A DNA stretch of 64,000 bases from Xiphydria camelus (GCA_963678675.1 OY783200.1:4662501-4726500); one strand, 5' to 3'. Shown: positions 23,301-38,800, numbered from the stretch's first letter. Notes: generated by a model not told the origin, from the letters alone. Numbers and translations are program-made.

Positions 23301-26300
23301 ATTATGCTATAACAAAATTATTAGACCGAAATTGTCTGGGAATTGTCTGGGAATTGTTGGGGAACCCTTGGGGGTGGTTTTTGAAAAGTTTGTTTTTCAG
23401 CAAATTGTCCCTTATGAAAGTTGTTCATAATAAATGTACAAACAACTTTTCCTTATGAACTTTTTTTGCAACTTGATCATTCTTGGAGGTAGCGCCCAGT
23501 ACACGAAGAATTGTGGTGCAATAAACGGCCGCTAAGTCCGGAAATGATAAATTTATAAACAACTTTCATAAGAGAAAGTAATAGAGAAAATGTTCTTATG
23601 TACAATTCCAGTCGAATAATTTTGTTGTAGCATAATTTTCAAAAAACTGCCCCTATTTCTCAAAAGTCCAAGGGGAGAGTTTCCGATTTTGCTGATTTTA
23701 CACTTATGAGACAGTCGCTGACAAACCCTGAAAAAATCAGCTTGTCCGGAATATTTTTTTTTTTTCACGCTATGTACGGCGATACAACTTTACCGGACTA
23801 ATTGGAATTCCTCAACTTCGCGACACCCCGAAGCCTCCTCCGATCGAGAGATCCTCTCGTCCGCGAAACACTCGACAAATCCCGCGAGCGCGCGTCTCCG
23901 TCGGTTCGGAAAACGCGGTAATTTCGGCGTTTAAAGCGCGCGAGCGTTTCCCCGCTCGCGGCCAAATTACGTGCGTGATAAGAGGTGAGGGTAGACTGTG
24001 TGCAGAGAGAGAGAGGTAGACGAGAGATAATCCGCGCTCTCTGGGGTCGGAGAGGGAACGCGCCCGGCGGGTTTTGGTTGGGTTTGCTCGCGAGAAACGA
24101 GATGCGCGCGGGACCGGTTGTCTCCGCGATAAAGGGGCGACGGCTCTCTCTCTCTCTCTCTCTCTCCTCTCCCCGGTTGGCTTAGGCGCGGCCGTGTTTT
24201 TCTTACCGCGGATCATTAGGACGATTAGGGCCGCCGCGAAAGGGAGAGAACAGATTAACGAGCGCGTTTTCTCGCCGGGCTTCCTCGTTTCTCCTCCCTC
24301 CTGCGCCGCGTTCGCGAAAGGGATGCCTTTATTTTGCGTTTTTACCTACCCCGCGAAAATCACTCGCGCTTTGTCCTCGCGGCCCGCGCCGCTGTGCCGC
24401 GTATTACAGCGCGCGGCAGATTTTCCGTAAACTCCGCACAGAGAAGAAAAATTGGTTGGATCTGCTGAGAATTACTTGCGGGGTCGCAAGTAATTATTTA
24501 TTTACATCAATGACATTTTTTAATACCCCTGCTCAGGGTATTCCTAGCGCGAGATGAAAAAATTCAGAGAATGCTGATTTCTTTGTAGAATGGAAATTAA
24601 TATCGTAAGATTATTTTTGAAAAGTATCAGGTCCGGTCACCGGGCATTTAAGAAAGAATTTTGATTTTTAAATTTGGAAATTTAACATGTAACCTTATGG
24701 AAGAATCCACTTTTCCACATTTTAATGCCGACACATCCACATGTTTAAAAATGATATACATTAAATAAAGTCACTTTCATATCTTCACAAAACTGCATAG
24801 AATTTTTTTGAGTACATACAAATATAAGGTCACCGACTGTTTAACAAAAATATTGATGTTCGTAAACAGTAAAACGTAGTTTTTTTTACGATAAAACATA
24901 ACGTTAAATAGAATTGGCAACGTTGCATCATACACGTGGTGACAGTGATGTGTGTGCATCTATGCGACACAGTTTTGTTGGGAATGTGGGTATATTATAT
25001 TATGTAGAATTACTGATTTATGTGGGGCCCGCCAGTGACACCTTGAAAATACGCTCCTAAGCACTAGGAATACCTTAAAGGATCCGATTCAAACCGATTA
25101 GAGCCAAACAAATCGGAACAAGTCCTCGAAATTTCCGATTCAAATATTACTTCTCGTTCCATTTTTTCAAATTGGAATAAATTGGAAAAGCGGAAAAAGA
25201 AGACGTTCAATTTGACGTAAGAGAAATATTTCTCAGTGTCTTCTATTCAACTTCACGTGAATTGTCATTTTCTACCAAACGAGATTCTTTAGATTATTAT
25301 ATTTCCTGTGAATTCATTCTTATTGAGTTTGGTATGCTAAGGTGTAGGTATTTGTATTTTCATTTACCCATTTATACCAATTGATTTCCATTATATTTGT
25401 TTCATCCAATAAAATACGATAATACCAATTCACTCCAAATGAGATTGAATTGGAATAGTCATATTAGTATAAATCTTATATACTTACTCTCTATGTGTAT
25501 TTCATGGCGATTATTATTTTCTAATTAAATCCCATTTTAAATACTAGTTGGAATTTTCCAATACAAACCGATCGATATTTTTCAAATAAGAAATAAGTTC
25601 AAACAGGAAAATGCTAAGACAGAAATCGGATTTAAACCGATTGAAGAAGTGGATAGGTTTGAATCGGATTTAATCGGGTACTTTAAACAGGAACATCAAT
25701 TAAATATATCTCTTCCTTACTATCATCTGAAATAGTATGTGACTGTAAGAAAGAAATATCTAATTAATATATATATATGAAGAAAGATCGAATTGATCTA
25801 AATAAATAATTACTTCTGACTCCGCGAGTAATTTTTAGTAGATCCAACTGATTCTTTTTCTCTGTACAATCGGTGTCAATTGTCGTTTGTTCGCAGGAAT
25901 TGCCACGCAAGATAAGCGGTTTCGGGGACCCCCGGAAGGTGTGTAAAACGCTCGAACCTGCACTTTTTGCGCGCGTTCCCTCCCCGGCGAATTTCCCTCT
26001 AACGATTTTTCGATGGTCGACGAGATTTCCAGGGAAAGTACGGAGACACGATATCAACGTTGCCGCGTATCGCGTCTGTTTCAGGTGGCAGGCTGCTCGA
26101 CATCCCGTGCAAAGTATGCGGGGATCGTAGCTCCGGAAAGCATTACGGAATCTACAGCTGCGACGGTAAGTACCTAGATAATATCTCGCTTCTTTTCCAC
26201 GGGACCAAAATCGAACATCGCTCGGCGTCGTGAAGTGAAAATGGAATAAGAATTAACCTCGGTTGAAGTGCGGATTCCAAACCGATTATCTTGAAAACTA

Positions 26301-29300
26301 TTAGAGATAGCGTAAAAAAAGTTGAAATGAAAAATATTCGTCTATGTTTTTACTATAGAGCAAAAAGTTACAACTCTCGACTTTTTGCGTATTTCCACTG
26401 CATCTTGAGATAACCGCATTCAAAGCTAAACAGAAACTAGGGCGTTTGTTCTACTTTTATACTACAAACAAATTTCTATTCAATTTCATTTCATTTCGTA
26501 GTTGGATATGAAGTTTTTATTCAATATGTGACTATGAAAATTGATATACTCCGTTATGAAATTTATAAGGGCAATTTCATAATGAAGTACATTAGTTTTC
26601 ATAATTATCTACGTATTGGAAAAAAGCTTTATATAAAAGTATATTAAAAATTCACATTTTTTACAGTGTAGGGTAAAAGTGGAGTAAGAACCTCGGCTGA
26701 AGTGCGGATTCAAAACCGATTATCTTCAGAACTATTAGAGATGGCGGAAAAAAGTTCAAATGAAAAATATTCATGTATGTTTTTACTATAAAAAAGCTAC
26801 TTTCGACTTTTCTTTTATCTCCACTGCAACTTGAGATAATCACGTTCAAAGCAAAACAGAAACTGGAGCGAATGTTCCACTTTTACCTCAGGGTAGACGC
26901 AGACGAATCGGATCACAGATCTATATTTCTTAAATCATGGAGAAAAAAGAGCATTCCAATATTGTCCGTATTACTTCATCAGAAAAGGAACGAAGTAATA
27001 CGAACGATATCGAAATGCTCGTTTTCCAGACAATTTAAGAAATATGGATCTATGATCCGATTCGCCTCGGTCTAGAGATTGTGAGAGAAGAGTTTATTTG
27101 CAGTTAATAAATGTATACTTGATTATAGCGAAAGAGAAATATTTTATTGGGCCAAGCAAATATATGTCAATTATTAGAATGTCTCTTTCATTCAAATAGA
27201 AATAGAATAATAGCTGTCGAATATTTCCTTCGGGTCCAAAGAAATATTCCTTTCGCCACATAATCCAACTATACGTATATTAACTCAAGAGTGTAACTTT
27301 TAATTCTAGTCTATGTGCCATATTTGCAAAAAAAAAAAGGGTCTATGTGCAAAATGCATACATAGAGGCTTGAAACTCAAAAATCTGCAAGACATGCTCC
27401 GCTATATTCCTTCGAAGCATCTGCCTGCTTTTGTCGATTTTCCCAACTTTAGCTTCTTGGCACTTAGACCCGATTAGAAGTTACACCCTTCAACTCTGAA
27501 TAAACTGTTTTCTCGATATAAGGCGACGGAACCTGACGAACCTCATCGCCTTTCGCCCGTCATGTCGCGCAGGTTGCTCCGGCTTCTTCAAGCGAAGCAT
27601 CCACAGCAATCGGGAGTACACCTGCAAGGCGAAGGGCGTGCTGAAGGGACGCTGCCCCATCGACAAGACCCACCGCAATCAATGTCGCGCCTGCCGGCTG
27701 GAGAAGTGTTTCCAGGCCAGCATGAATCGAGACGGTATGTGATTTCCACCGTCGTATCTTCGGAGGCAGTTCTCGAGCGAGAAAAAAGAGGTTTTTGCTG
27801 CGTTATTTCTTATCGATAAGTCGGTTTATTCGTCGTCGTTGTACAAACGGACGATGGAACGAAAGACAATCACGTCGACGTTTTGGGGGGGGGGGGGGGG
27901 GGGAACGTAGTTTCTCAATCCTATCGATTCCCGAGCGCGTCTTCCACGCTCGGCTTGCGACTCCTCGGGATTAGGGATTAAACCCTTTGAACGACAAAGG
28001 GGGAGGTCCGATCAAATCGATATGCGGCCGAAAACGTTCGTAATGTCATCTTCGCGTTTGCCGGAATTCATTCGACGTTATATCGCCGATGGATGCGCGA
28101 TTTTGTTTTCCTCTTCTCGTCGTCCAGGTATACATCAACGAAAAGAGACCCTCCCTAATGGCCTCGGTCATTGAGTCGTACTCGTCTCTCGATAAAGTAC
28201 TTCGTTCCCATGTAGCCGCAAATGAAGCCATCACCGAAATACGTGCCTCGTCATGCGACGTTCCGGATTTCCCAACGTCATCCGACCTACGCGTTTTCTC
28301 TCACTTGATATGTCGAGGCCCCTCATCTTCTCGCACGATCCCCATACGACACGTTGAATCGCCTTACAGTCATCCGAGTATGGAGAAGCAAGACTTTCTT
28401 AACACTAGAACTACCGAAGGGTCGCGCGTTCTGAGACAGTTGTTCTAGCGGGTAATTATCTCGTTATCTATGGATTTTTGGCCCATATTGCTGTAGAACT
28501 TTTGTGTAGATCGAAATATATTCTACAAAAAAGTATTCTAGCAATTTCGACAAAAACCTCATGGGTTACGAGATAATTTGGGTTGAATGGAACTCGGAAT
28601 AAAGCACCTGTCAAATTGACTGCCTGCGGTAGTTCTAGTGTTCTGGTATCTTTCGATAGCTATATATCAAACGCGTTGAAAACGATTCTCCGTAAGTGCA
28701 GAGTAACAATTGCGCACACACAACGGATGTATTAAAATTTCCCATTTATTTATTATATATAATAGTAATATAATTGCGTTGTTATATAAGTGTTATATTA
28801 GGTACTATTATGTAAATGAGTGAGAAATTTTAACATATTCGTTGCGTGACTGTTATTTTGTGTTCACTGGAAATCGTCCTCTCGAAAACGAAGTAAAAAT
28901 TACGTAACGGATATGTTAAAATTACGTACTTATTTATATAACAGTGATATATAACTGCGTTGTTGTATTAGGTTGCCGCAAAAGTTTTGTTATACTTGAA
29001 CTGTAAAAATTTGTCTTCAAGTCGAACAAAACTTTAGTGGCGACCTAATATTACTATTACAAAAATATTATATTATTGTTATATAAATAAGTGGGAAACC
29101 TTAATATATCCATTGTGCGTGACTGTAACTTGGCGTTTACTAGGAATCGTTCTCTGAAAAACAAAGTGATAATTAGGTAACGGATATATTAAATTTTCCC
29201 ACTTATTTGTATAACAGTAATATAACTGCGTTGTTGTATTACTGTTGTAAAAAGGAGTGAAAAATCTGAATATATCCGTTATGTTTCTGTCATTTTGTGT

Positions 29301-29829
29301 TTACTGGAAATCGTTCTTTCGAAAACACAGACTAACAATTTATTACGTAGGTAACGGATATATTAAAATTTTTCATTCATTTATGTAACAGAAATATAAC
29401 TACGTTGTTATACTTTACTTGCATTTACTTGGAATGGTTTTCTCAAAAACAAAGCAAAAACCATATAACGGATGTATTAAAATGTCCCACTCATTTATAT
29501 AACAACAATATAACTGCGTCGTTATATTATTATTATATAAATATTACATTACTGTTATATAAATGAGTGGGAAATTTTAATATATTCGTTTTGTGCTTGT
29601 TATTCTATCATACAACAAAGTAACAATTGCGTAACGGATATATCAAAATTTCCCATTCATTTCTATAACAGTAATACAACTACGTTGTTATATTACTGTT
29701 ATATTAGTGTTATATAAATAAGTGGGAAATCTTAATATATCCGTTATATATATATATATATATATATACTTTACTGTTATTTTTTGTATTTACTGGAAAT
29801 AATTCTTTTGTGACACACACAAAGTAACA

Positions 29830-29884
<55 letters not shown>

Positions 29885-32800
29885 CAGATATATTAAAATT
29901 TCCCACTCTCATTTATACAACAATAACATAAATGAGTGAGGAATTTTAATACATCCGTTACACAATCGTTACTCCGCATTAACCGGACGGTCGTTCCCCC
30001 GAAAACCCGTCGAATATCCAAGAAGAAAGCCGCGTCTCGCCGCGGTGAGCGTATCGAGCAAAGCTCATCCTCTCCGAGCTAGCGAAGTCGACGGAAAATA
30101 GCGAAAGAGAGGTCAATAACGCCAGAAAACGCTCCACCGCTCCGCAGAGGAGAAAGAGCAAGCCTAACCTAATCACCTTTAGGAAACACGCTTCGAGAGG
30201 GGAGAGAAGCGAAACTCGACGGTGTGGTGGTAGAGTCGACTGACGGCGGGGGTGGGCGCGCGCGCGCGCGCGTGTGTACCTGTGCACCTATCATACGTGG
30301 CGAGCCGCTGGGAAGGAAGGAAGGAAGGAAGGGTGCAACGGACGAAGAAGGAGAGGGACGAAGCTACCGCCGCCGCTGCTGCTGGGGGCTGGGTGTTCGC
30401 GGGGGCGGGACGCGACCGCTCGTCGAGGATGAGGGTGCCAGGGTGTCGGGGGTGTTTAATGCAGGACGGGTGCTCCGGTTCCCAGCGGCCGCGGGGGCTC
30501 CAGACGAGTAAGAGAGGAGATTCAATTAGTGGCAGAGCTTCCGACTGTTAAGGGGCCTCCACACGGAGAGGCTCGCGCTTTCGAAAGTGCGTGTATAATA
30601 CGGTAAAGTTGTATCGCCGTACATAGCGTGAAAAAAAAAAAAAAATTCCGGACAAGCTGATTTTTTCAGAGTTTGTCAGCGACTGTCTCCTAAGTGTAAA
30701 ATTAGCAAAATCGGAAACTTTCCCCTTGGACTTTTGAGGAATAGCGGCTGTTTTTTGAAAATTATGATGTAACAAAATTATTAGACTGAAATTGTACATA
30801 AGAACATTTTCTTTATTACTTTGTCTTATGTGAAAGCTGTTTATAAATTTATTATTTCCGGACTTAGCGGCCGTTTATTGAACTCCAATTCTTTGTGTAC
30901 TGGGCGCTACCTCCAAAAATAATCAAATTGCAAAAAAAGTTCATGAGGAAAAGTTGTTTGTACATTTATTATGAACTACTTTCATGAGGGACAATTTGCT
31001 GAAAAACAAACTTTTCAAAAACCACCCCCAAGGGTTCCCTTGTTTTTGTTTTTCAGCAAATTGTCCCTTGTGAAAGTTGTTCATAATAAATGTACAAACA
31101 ACTTTTCCTTATGAACTTTTTTTGCAACTTCATTTTTTTTGGAGGTAGCGCCCAGTATACGAAGAATTGGGGTTCAATAAACGGCCGCTAAGTCCGGAAA
31201 TAATAAATTTATAAACAACTTTCATAAGACAAAGTGATAGAGAATGTTCTTATGTACAATTTCAGTCTAATAATTTTGTTATAGCATAATTTTCAAAAAA
31301 CAGCCCCTATTCCTCAAAAGCCCAAGGGGAAAGTTTCCGATTTTGCTAATTTTACACTTAGAAGACAGTCGCTGACAAACCCTGAAAAAATCAGCTGGTC
31401 CGGAATTTTTTTTTTTTTCACGCTATGTACGGCGATACAACTTTACTGGACTAGAGAGGAGAGCCTCGGCGCTCCGCGGGATGCTCCTTTTTCTATAATA
31501 GCTCGCGACTGAAAGGAAACGCGGCGATATTTGGAGGCGCTTCGCGGTTTTGTGGCAGTTGGGAATTAGCTTCTTCGGAGAAAAGTTTACACGGGGAAGA
31601 TGGAACTGCGCGAAGTACAATTTGTCTACAGGGTGAACTACGATTCCGCCCAGGAAACTCTACAGAATTACAATTACACGGTAATTAGGTATTTTTCCTG
31701 GGGAACCGATAGAAATTCCTGTGGAAACAGATATTACATCTGATTGAACTAGTATATCTATTTTTAAGTTATAAACTTGTAAATAGGACTGAGTGTTCTG
31801 TGTGTACAAATTCTTGAAAATCAGCTCGAATCTCAGCGCTACTGGATGCGATATTGTAAAAATTGCTGTTTTCTTTGCGTGTATCTGAATGTGAACCTAT
31901 ATAGCAGAGAGAAACATTTATTCGCGACGAATGAGGAATTCATTTGTAAGGAGCAAGTAGAAGTTTGAGGTAAATAAACGTTCTACGATGTACGCAAACG
32001 TTTCTTCAAAGATCCGAGGAACTTCTTTTCGTCGAACCATATACAAAGAAAAAAAATTAATTGAATCTACTAAAAATTACTCGTGGGATCGCAGGTAATT
32101 ATTTATTTCGATCGATTAAATCTTTTTTTTCGAATTAATTATATATTTCTTCCTTGGATTCAAATACTATTTCACACACTGTACAAAATTCTGCAGTGTG
32201 GACTTATATAGACTACCTTTGGTGTTAGATAACAATGACATAAGACTGAATAATACCAGATGTGGTACATATAGGTCTACACCGGTGAAATGGTGTTAAC
32301 AATTAACATCACTTTTTTATTGTGCATGATTGTAAGGAAGAGATATTTAATTGACGTGTTACAACATTTCATTGATATGAATAAGTACCTAATTATTCGC
32401 GACCCCGCAAGTAATTTTCAGTAGATCCAACTAATTCTTTTTCTCTGTGGAGTGACTTTAAGTCATGAGTACATATATTCATTCTTCTCGAACGAATTTG
32501 TTGTACACTTATAGTAATTTAATTCTTGCAATGCATTTCATGTTAATTTTATCACATCTAACTTTCAAATTTGGTTGAAATTATACTGTCACGCTCTATC
32601 ATAGTCGCACTCAAGATTTTTTCTACAAGAAAATTATTTTTTTTTAAATTGTTAACTACACGATGAAAAGTGCGTATGTCTAAAAGTGTTTGTATAACTA
32701 ATTCGCACAAAATTTTATGTAAACAAAGTTCTAGCAAGATACCGATATCTTCCATAGGATCATCTAGGTATAGATCTGGACATCCTTACCCTGGTGAAAA

Positions 32801-35800
32801 TATGATTTTTTAAAACCGAGTACTAAATTTTGGAATTTTCATAAATTGTATATTATAAGAATTCACAATATCTTACTATTCTTAACAAAATCTCTCTGCT
32901 ACATTTCCACCAGAGTATTTGCCAATATAATAAATAATTTCACTCTTCAGTCGAAGGATGACATTCCAATTATCCGAATTATTAACCCTGTTCTCGTTTT
33001 AAAACGATCTGACCCTTAAGAATCTATATCGGTAAAAGAGTGCTTTGCCGATAAAACAGTCACACTTACCAGCCGCCTTAATTCGAATAAATCTTCGCGC
33101 GTTCGATGTAAAAAAAATTCCCATCCGCGTGACTGATAAACTTTCCAATAATTTCGTATTCAAATAAATGTTTCTTTCAGTGCAAAGTACCGCGAATGCA
33201 CCGGCAGGCGCGATTGTGTGCGTGCCCCATAAAACGTGTAAGCGTCTACACGCGGTACAGAGTTCGGCGTACGCGGAGCACATCACCTACCCGCCACCAC
33301 TCGCCGGCGATGCTTTGCTAAGCGCCCGCGGCGTGCAATCATCCCTCCACCGACGAGTCCTAACCTCTGACCCCCTCTCATCCCCCCGCCCCCGTGAAAC
33401 GGACTGCAGCCCCTCTCCCTCCGCGAACGCTCACGGAACTCGCGTAGCGCGCGCGGATATTTCATGAAATATGCTTTTAAATGGGACCTGGAAGATTACC
33501 AGGTGGCTTATTCCGCTCCGGACTGAATCATACCGGCGACTCTCTCTCTCTTTCTCTCTCCTCTCCGTTTCGCCCTGGCCGCGGGGTGGAAACTACATTC
33601 GAGGCTCTGGAACTGTATATACACGGTGTCCGGCAGTTCTGGGAATTTGGGGAAACTCGGAATTGTCAGGGAATTATGGGAGTCAGGGACAAGTCGGAGA
33701 AATCAAAAAGTTGTTTGGAATTGTTGAAAAGTACTTGAACTTTATAGATGTCTAATGTTGGAGTTTTCTTATGAATCCACATGGAGAAACTTGAGTAGTA
33801 ATAATTAACAGCTAGAATGGTAAATAGGTGACAGCTTTGACAATATCGTGTTGAATAGTCTAAGGCATATAGTAGGTAATGATTACCTTTCGAATAGTGA
33901 TGATTACTATTCTGTAGATTATTCCACACGATATTGTCGAAGCTGTCACCTATTTACTATTTTGCATGATAATTGTTACTGTCCAATTTTCTCCGTGCAG
34001 TTCTCCCTTTTTACCGATGGTATACAGAGAAAAATGATTAGTTGATTCTACTGAAAATTACTTGCTTGATCGCAGATCATAACAGTTATAAATTTTCAAA
34101 AAATTATCGAATTCCAGAAGAAGGAATCCCTGTGGTCAGAAGTTGGTCAGAATTGCGTCAAATAATTGTCCGAGTTTATCCGCATTTTTTAGAAAAGTTT
34201 TTACGCATGAAAGAAAAATGAATATTTTTGGACATTTCTCCGACTTTCTCCGACAAACTCTGATACCCCCCTGAAAATGTCTGAAAATGTTCCAGTTACT
34301 GCAGAAAGTCAGAAAAAGGTCAAAACATTTCAGGATTGTTCAGAAATTTGTTACAGAAATGTTTCCATCGGGGTAGTCAGAGAAAATTTGTTATTTTCGA
34401 CAGGAAATCCTGGAAAAGTCAGGGAATTTTTTTTTCTCATATTTCACTGGATACCATACCATATTCGGAACCTCGACAGTAATCTTTTTCCAATTGCAAA
34501 TTATAATTGTCATTATCGCCGGAGAGACACTCCCTCCCCTGGGATATACAATATATCCCAATATGTACAATATACCCCTGTATATATATTTGCAAGTGCC
34601 GCTGGACAATTTCACCCCCGCTCGCCCCTCTGAGAAAAAAAGAGTAATCTCGCCGGAAATCCTCCGCGCGTCTCTCCCGTCTCAGACGCGTTCCTCGGCA
34701 ATGGGGGTGAGAGAGAGAAGGGGGATGAAACGTACCCGTATCATCCCACTAATGTACCCACGGCGCGTCGCGGTGTTGTCCTTGCCAACTCCGCCTTCCA
34801 CGCGACACTTCCCCACCAACCGTTCGCCGCACCTCGCACCCTCGACCCGTTCCACCCCATTATGTCACCACCGACCTCGCCCGCTAAGCCCCGTAGGTAT
34901 TACCGGTATTAAAGAATACCTGTAGTTAGGGACGCGGGCGCCGGATAGCAACGCTCCGGCAGAATCGACGATCTACGGAGGAAAGTGGATCATTTTGGTA
35001 TCAAAATGAGAGTACTGGATCTGGAGACTGCGTAGATCTCTCATTCGCTGGGATGCTGTGTCGAGACCGTCTTACATTCAGGATCCCAGATAGACAAATC
35101 GTCGGTCTTATCACGTAAGGGCGTGTCTCAGTTTTGTGATGATTTCTCAGAAGAGCGATTTTAACCCTTCGTTACTCACGTGGGTTTTTGAAACATAAGA
35201 GCTCACATGGGGTGTACAGTACACCCCAGTTAAAAATTAACGTTTTCTTGGTGAAAAATTGAAATTTTTTAATATTTTTTTTTTATTTTAAAGCTTGAGA
35301 TATTGCCTAATGATCTCAATATTTAAAAAATTATAATGTAACATTTTTTGGGGGAACAATTACTTTTCTAAACTCATACGGCAAAGTTAACGGAGGCTTT
35401 AGAACGATTAATTATTGTAATATAGTTTGTATGAACTTCGTGACAATCATACAAATCTATCTGGGATTCATAGACACGAGCTAAAAGACGTCTTTTGAGT
35501 TAGTTCTAGCACCAGACGAGAGAGTGCAGAGAAATTTCATTTTTTGATATAATGTTTATCAAATTATTTTTGACTTATTAAAGAAATTTGTCAGGCAGAT
35601 TACCGACGATTTTCACGAGAAAAATTAAATTGAAAATAAGCTCAACATTGGCGTGCAGACGTAGGAATGAAGAGGGGCTTTATTTTCATATTTCATATAT
35701 GACTTAGGTATATACTGCAGATTTATAACAAAAACTGTTCAATATATTTCTGAAACGGTTTAAGAATTTAATATTAAAAAATAAAAGGGCCTTACCGGCC

Positions 35801-38800
35801 AATGGAATGAGAAAACTTAATTTAAATTGTAAATTGTGAGAATCTCGCTTATAAAGCATAAATGCCATGCTTTCTCTAAACTAGAGAGCAGAAGAAAATT
35901 GCTAAAAATGTCTTACGTTTTTACACCGAGAGAAATAATTGCTAGTATCAAACAAATATTTCTTCAATCAAGAACATGTGATCTTATAAAAATGTTTAAG
36001 AATATAGATTCTTAGTCTCGTTGGGACAAGAAATTCTTCTAACACGCTGCGCAGAAAAAACAATTATTCAAACCTATCAAATATTTTCTTGCACGAAAAA
36101 AACCAAGGCTTGATCCTGAAACTACATATCTATATCATGTTTTCGATTGACGAAAAATTGTATTCGCACCAGTAATTATTATTTTCAGTGTAGGTTGATC
36201 AGTATGCTGTCAGTTATGATTGTTATGAACGAAAGAAAATATTTCTTTTAACTAATTTATTCGGGCATTTCTTATACATCCAACACAAATACAGTGCAAC
36301 GCTATAGAACGATATCTTAATTCGTCTTCGAGACGCCTTACATCTGCTTTCAGACGACTCTTAAGCGTGACTCGTTTTGAAGACGTCTTTCAGTTTTACA
36401 TATAAAAGTAGTCCGGAAGTAGGTCGCGAGGCGTCTTAAAGACAACTTAGTTAAAGACGTCTTTTGACTCCGTGCTGTCTGAACCCGAAACTGTCGATTA
36501 CACGCGGATTCGGGTTTATCTGAGTGGGCGCGGCGAGAACCGGCGTTGATGGAAGTACCTGGGGCGTCGGTATTTGGGACACGTGCGAGGGATGGTCGCA
36601 CCCTCGCTTATGTATCAATAAATAATACCCCCGGGATCTCGCGCCCTCGCGACGCGGACGGGCGATTTTTTTTCGTGGGGAGTGACGAGAGCAGTCCATT
36701 GTAAATAAGGTACCACACTAAGAAAACAGTTTATTTATAATTAATATACGTATACCTGATTACGACGAAAGAAATATTCCTTTAGGTCAAGGAAATATTC
36801 GTTAGCTATTACTCTGTTTCTCTTCGAATGAAAAAGACATTCTAATGATTAACATAGGCATATTTGTTTGGTCCAACGAAATATTTCTTTCACGACAATC
36901 AAGTATACATTAGTAATTACGCTGTAGAAGAAATTTGTATTTTTAATATACTTTTGTGTAAAGCTTTTTTCCCATACGTGATTATGAAAATTGATATATT
37001 TCCTTATGAAATTTCCCTTATAAATTTCATAACGAAGTATATTAATTTTTATAATGACATATTGGATAAAAGCTTCGAAGAAGTTTGTATTTTTAATATA
37101 CTTTTGTGTAAAGCTTTTTTCCCATACGTGATTATGAAAATTGATATATTTCCTTATGAAATTTCCCTTATAAATTTCATAACGAAGTATATTAATTTTT
37201 ATAATGACATATTGGATAAAAGCTTCATATAGGTATAATTATATTAAACTTAATACACATTTTGTGTTTACAGTGTAGGTACAAATAAATTCTCTTCTCT
37301 CAGTGTACACCGAGAGAACAATTTATTAATAGTTAATAAATAGATATTTCGTTAGGACAAGAAAATATATGTTTATTAGTAAAATGTTTATTTCGTTCAA
37401 ACAATTGCCTCGATGGATCTAATCGTGCCAAATAAATATCGCAATATATTGTTAACTAATATTTACTATAGTTAAGTTTAAACTATAGTTAACGAATATT
37501 TACTTGGAGCGACAACATTTTTATTTCGCCATATTCGAATAAACATTTATTAACTGCAAGTAAACTCTTCTATCGGTATAGAGTCTTACGAGGTTTGTTC
37601 GATAATCCCAGTGACAAACTTACATTAAAAGACCTACTCGCCGCATTTCGCAACCCTATCTTCCACTTCGTTGATCCCGCTCTCGATGAGTGGTGAGACC
37701 ACCCCGTCGCCGTCTCTCTCTCTCTCTCTCTCTCCCTCCCCGTGATCGACGAGAGCGAAAGGACGACGCGGAAGAACCGTCCCGATGTGTTGCCTCTCCT
37801 TCCCGCCGATCTACCCACGGTCAACATCATCTCGAAAGTACACAGCTCGGAAATCCGTCCGTGTCGTTATAAATTTTGCAAACTCTTCGCCGGAGCCGCT
37901 CCCCGAGATCGATCGACGAACTTTCCCATACTTATATGGCGGGGAGGAAAGTTCGCGATCTCTTTGTTTTCCCTGAGTAATGCTCACCGGTCGCCCCGCG
38001 AGTGCCGCTTTCCGTCGCGGCGGGAAAAGTTGCGTCGGCTCCGACGCCGCTTCTCTCGCCTCACGGTCGGGGCTCCATCGCACGAGTATGATTGTTTGTT
38101 TCTTCTACACTATAAAAAATGTATTAAATTTAGTACATTTGTGTATAAAGCTTTTACCCAATACGTGATTATGAAAATTAACATAGGTACCTACTTGGTT
38201 ATGAAATGTATAAGGGCAATTTCCATAGGGAAATGTATTAATTTTCATAATTAAAAAAGCTGTATATAGAAGTATATTAAAAATATCATTTATTACAGTG
38301 TACACTTCAAAAAAGATTTGTATGACACAAGATTATGAAAATTAGTATAATCCATCATGAAATTTATAAGGGAAATTTCATAAGGAAATATATTAATTTT
38401 CATAATTACAGAGTATATTAATTTTTATAATCATGTATTGGGAAAAAAGCTTTATATAAAAGTATTATAATATTAAAAGTACATCTTTTTTTACAGTGTA
38501 CACTGTGAAACAAATTGGTATTAAATTCAATGTAATAATAATTGTATATGAAGCTTTTATCCGACACATGCTTACGAAAATTAATACACCTACTCCGTTA
38601 TGAAATCGACACGGGAAAATTCATAAGGAAATATATCAATTTTCAGAATCACAGAGTATATTAATTTTTATAACCATGCAGGTATTGAAAAAAAAGCTTT
38701 AGCAATATAAAAGTATATTGAAAATACAATTCTGTTTACAGTGCACTGTAAACAAAATTTGTATTAAATGTAATACAGTTATGTATAAAGTTTTTATCCA

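Larger units (their letters stand above)
20328..26084. other. dsf intron 1 contents
   Basis: 5.76-kb intron between the 10-nt coding exon 1 (ATGGGAACAG|GTCAGT) and the first zinc-finger exon (TTTCAG|GTGGC). It holds a Tc1-like remnant, T-rich family S, a P1 palindrome, a long foldback (23.15-23.80 kb), a GC-rich island with a (TC)n tract (about 23.8-24.43 kb), an R1 element and P5 fragments. No other coding exon was recognised. Confidence 0.6.
26166..27572. other. dsf intron 2, packed with palindromes
   Basis: 1.4-kb intron between the two zinc-finger exons. It holds, in order, P4 (26233-26461), P2 (26462-26668), P4 (26672-26886) and a long hairpin (26895-27066), then AT-rich sequence. The splice sites are GACG|GTAAGT and CGCGCAG|GTTGC. 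Confidence 0.6.

Noticed and set aside
33168..33467. 99-codon plus-strand frame starting near an acceptor-like TTTCAG in dsf intron 3
   Set aside because: No homology to the receptor hinge and inclusion would not be needed, since exons 3 and 4 already join in phase to give [10 protein letters not shown].
36927..37226. Possible CRISPR-like direct repeats
   Set aside because: Two 150-bp units without spacers, belonging to a MITE palindrome in an insect genome.
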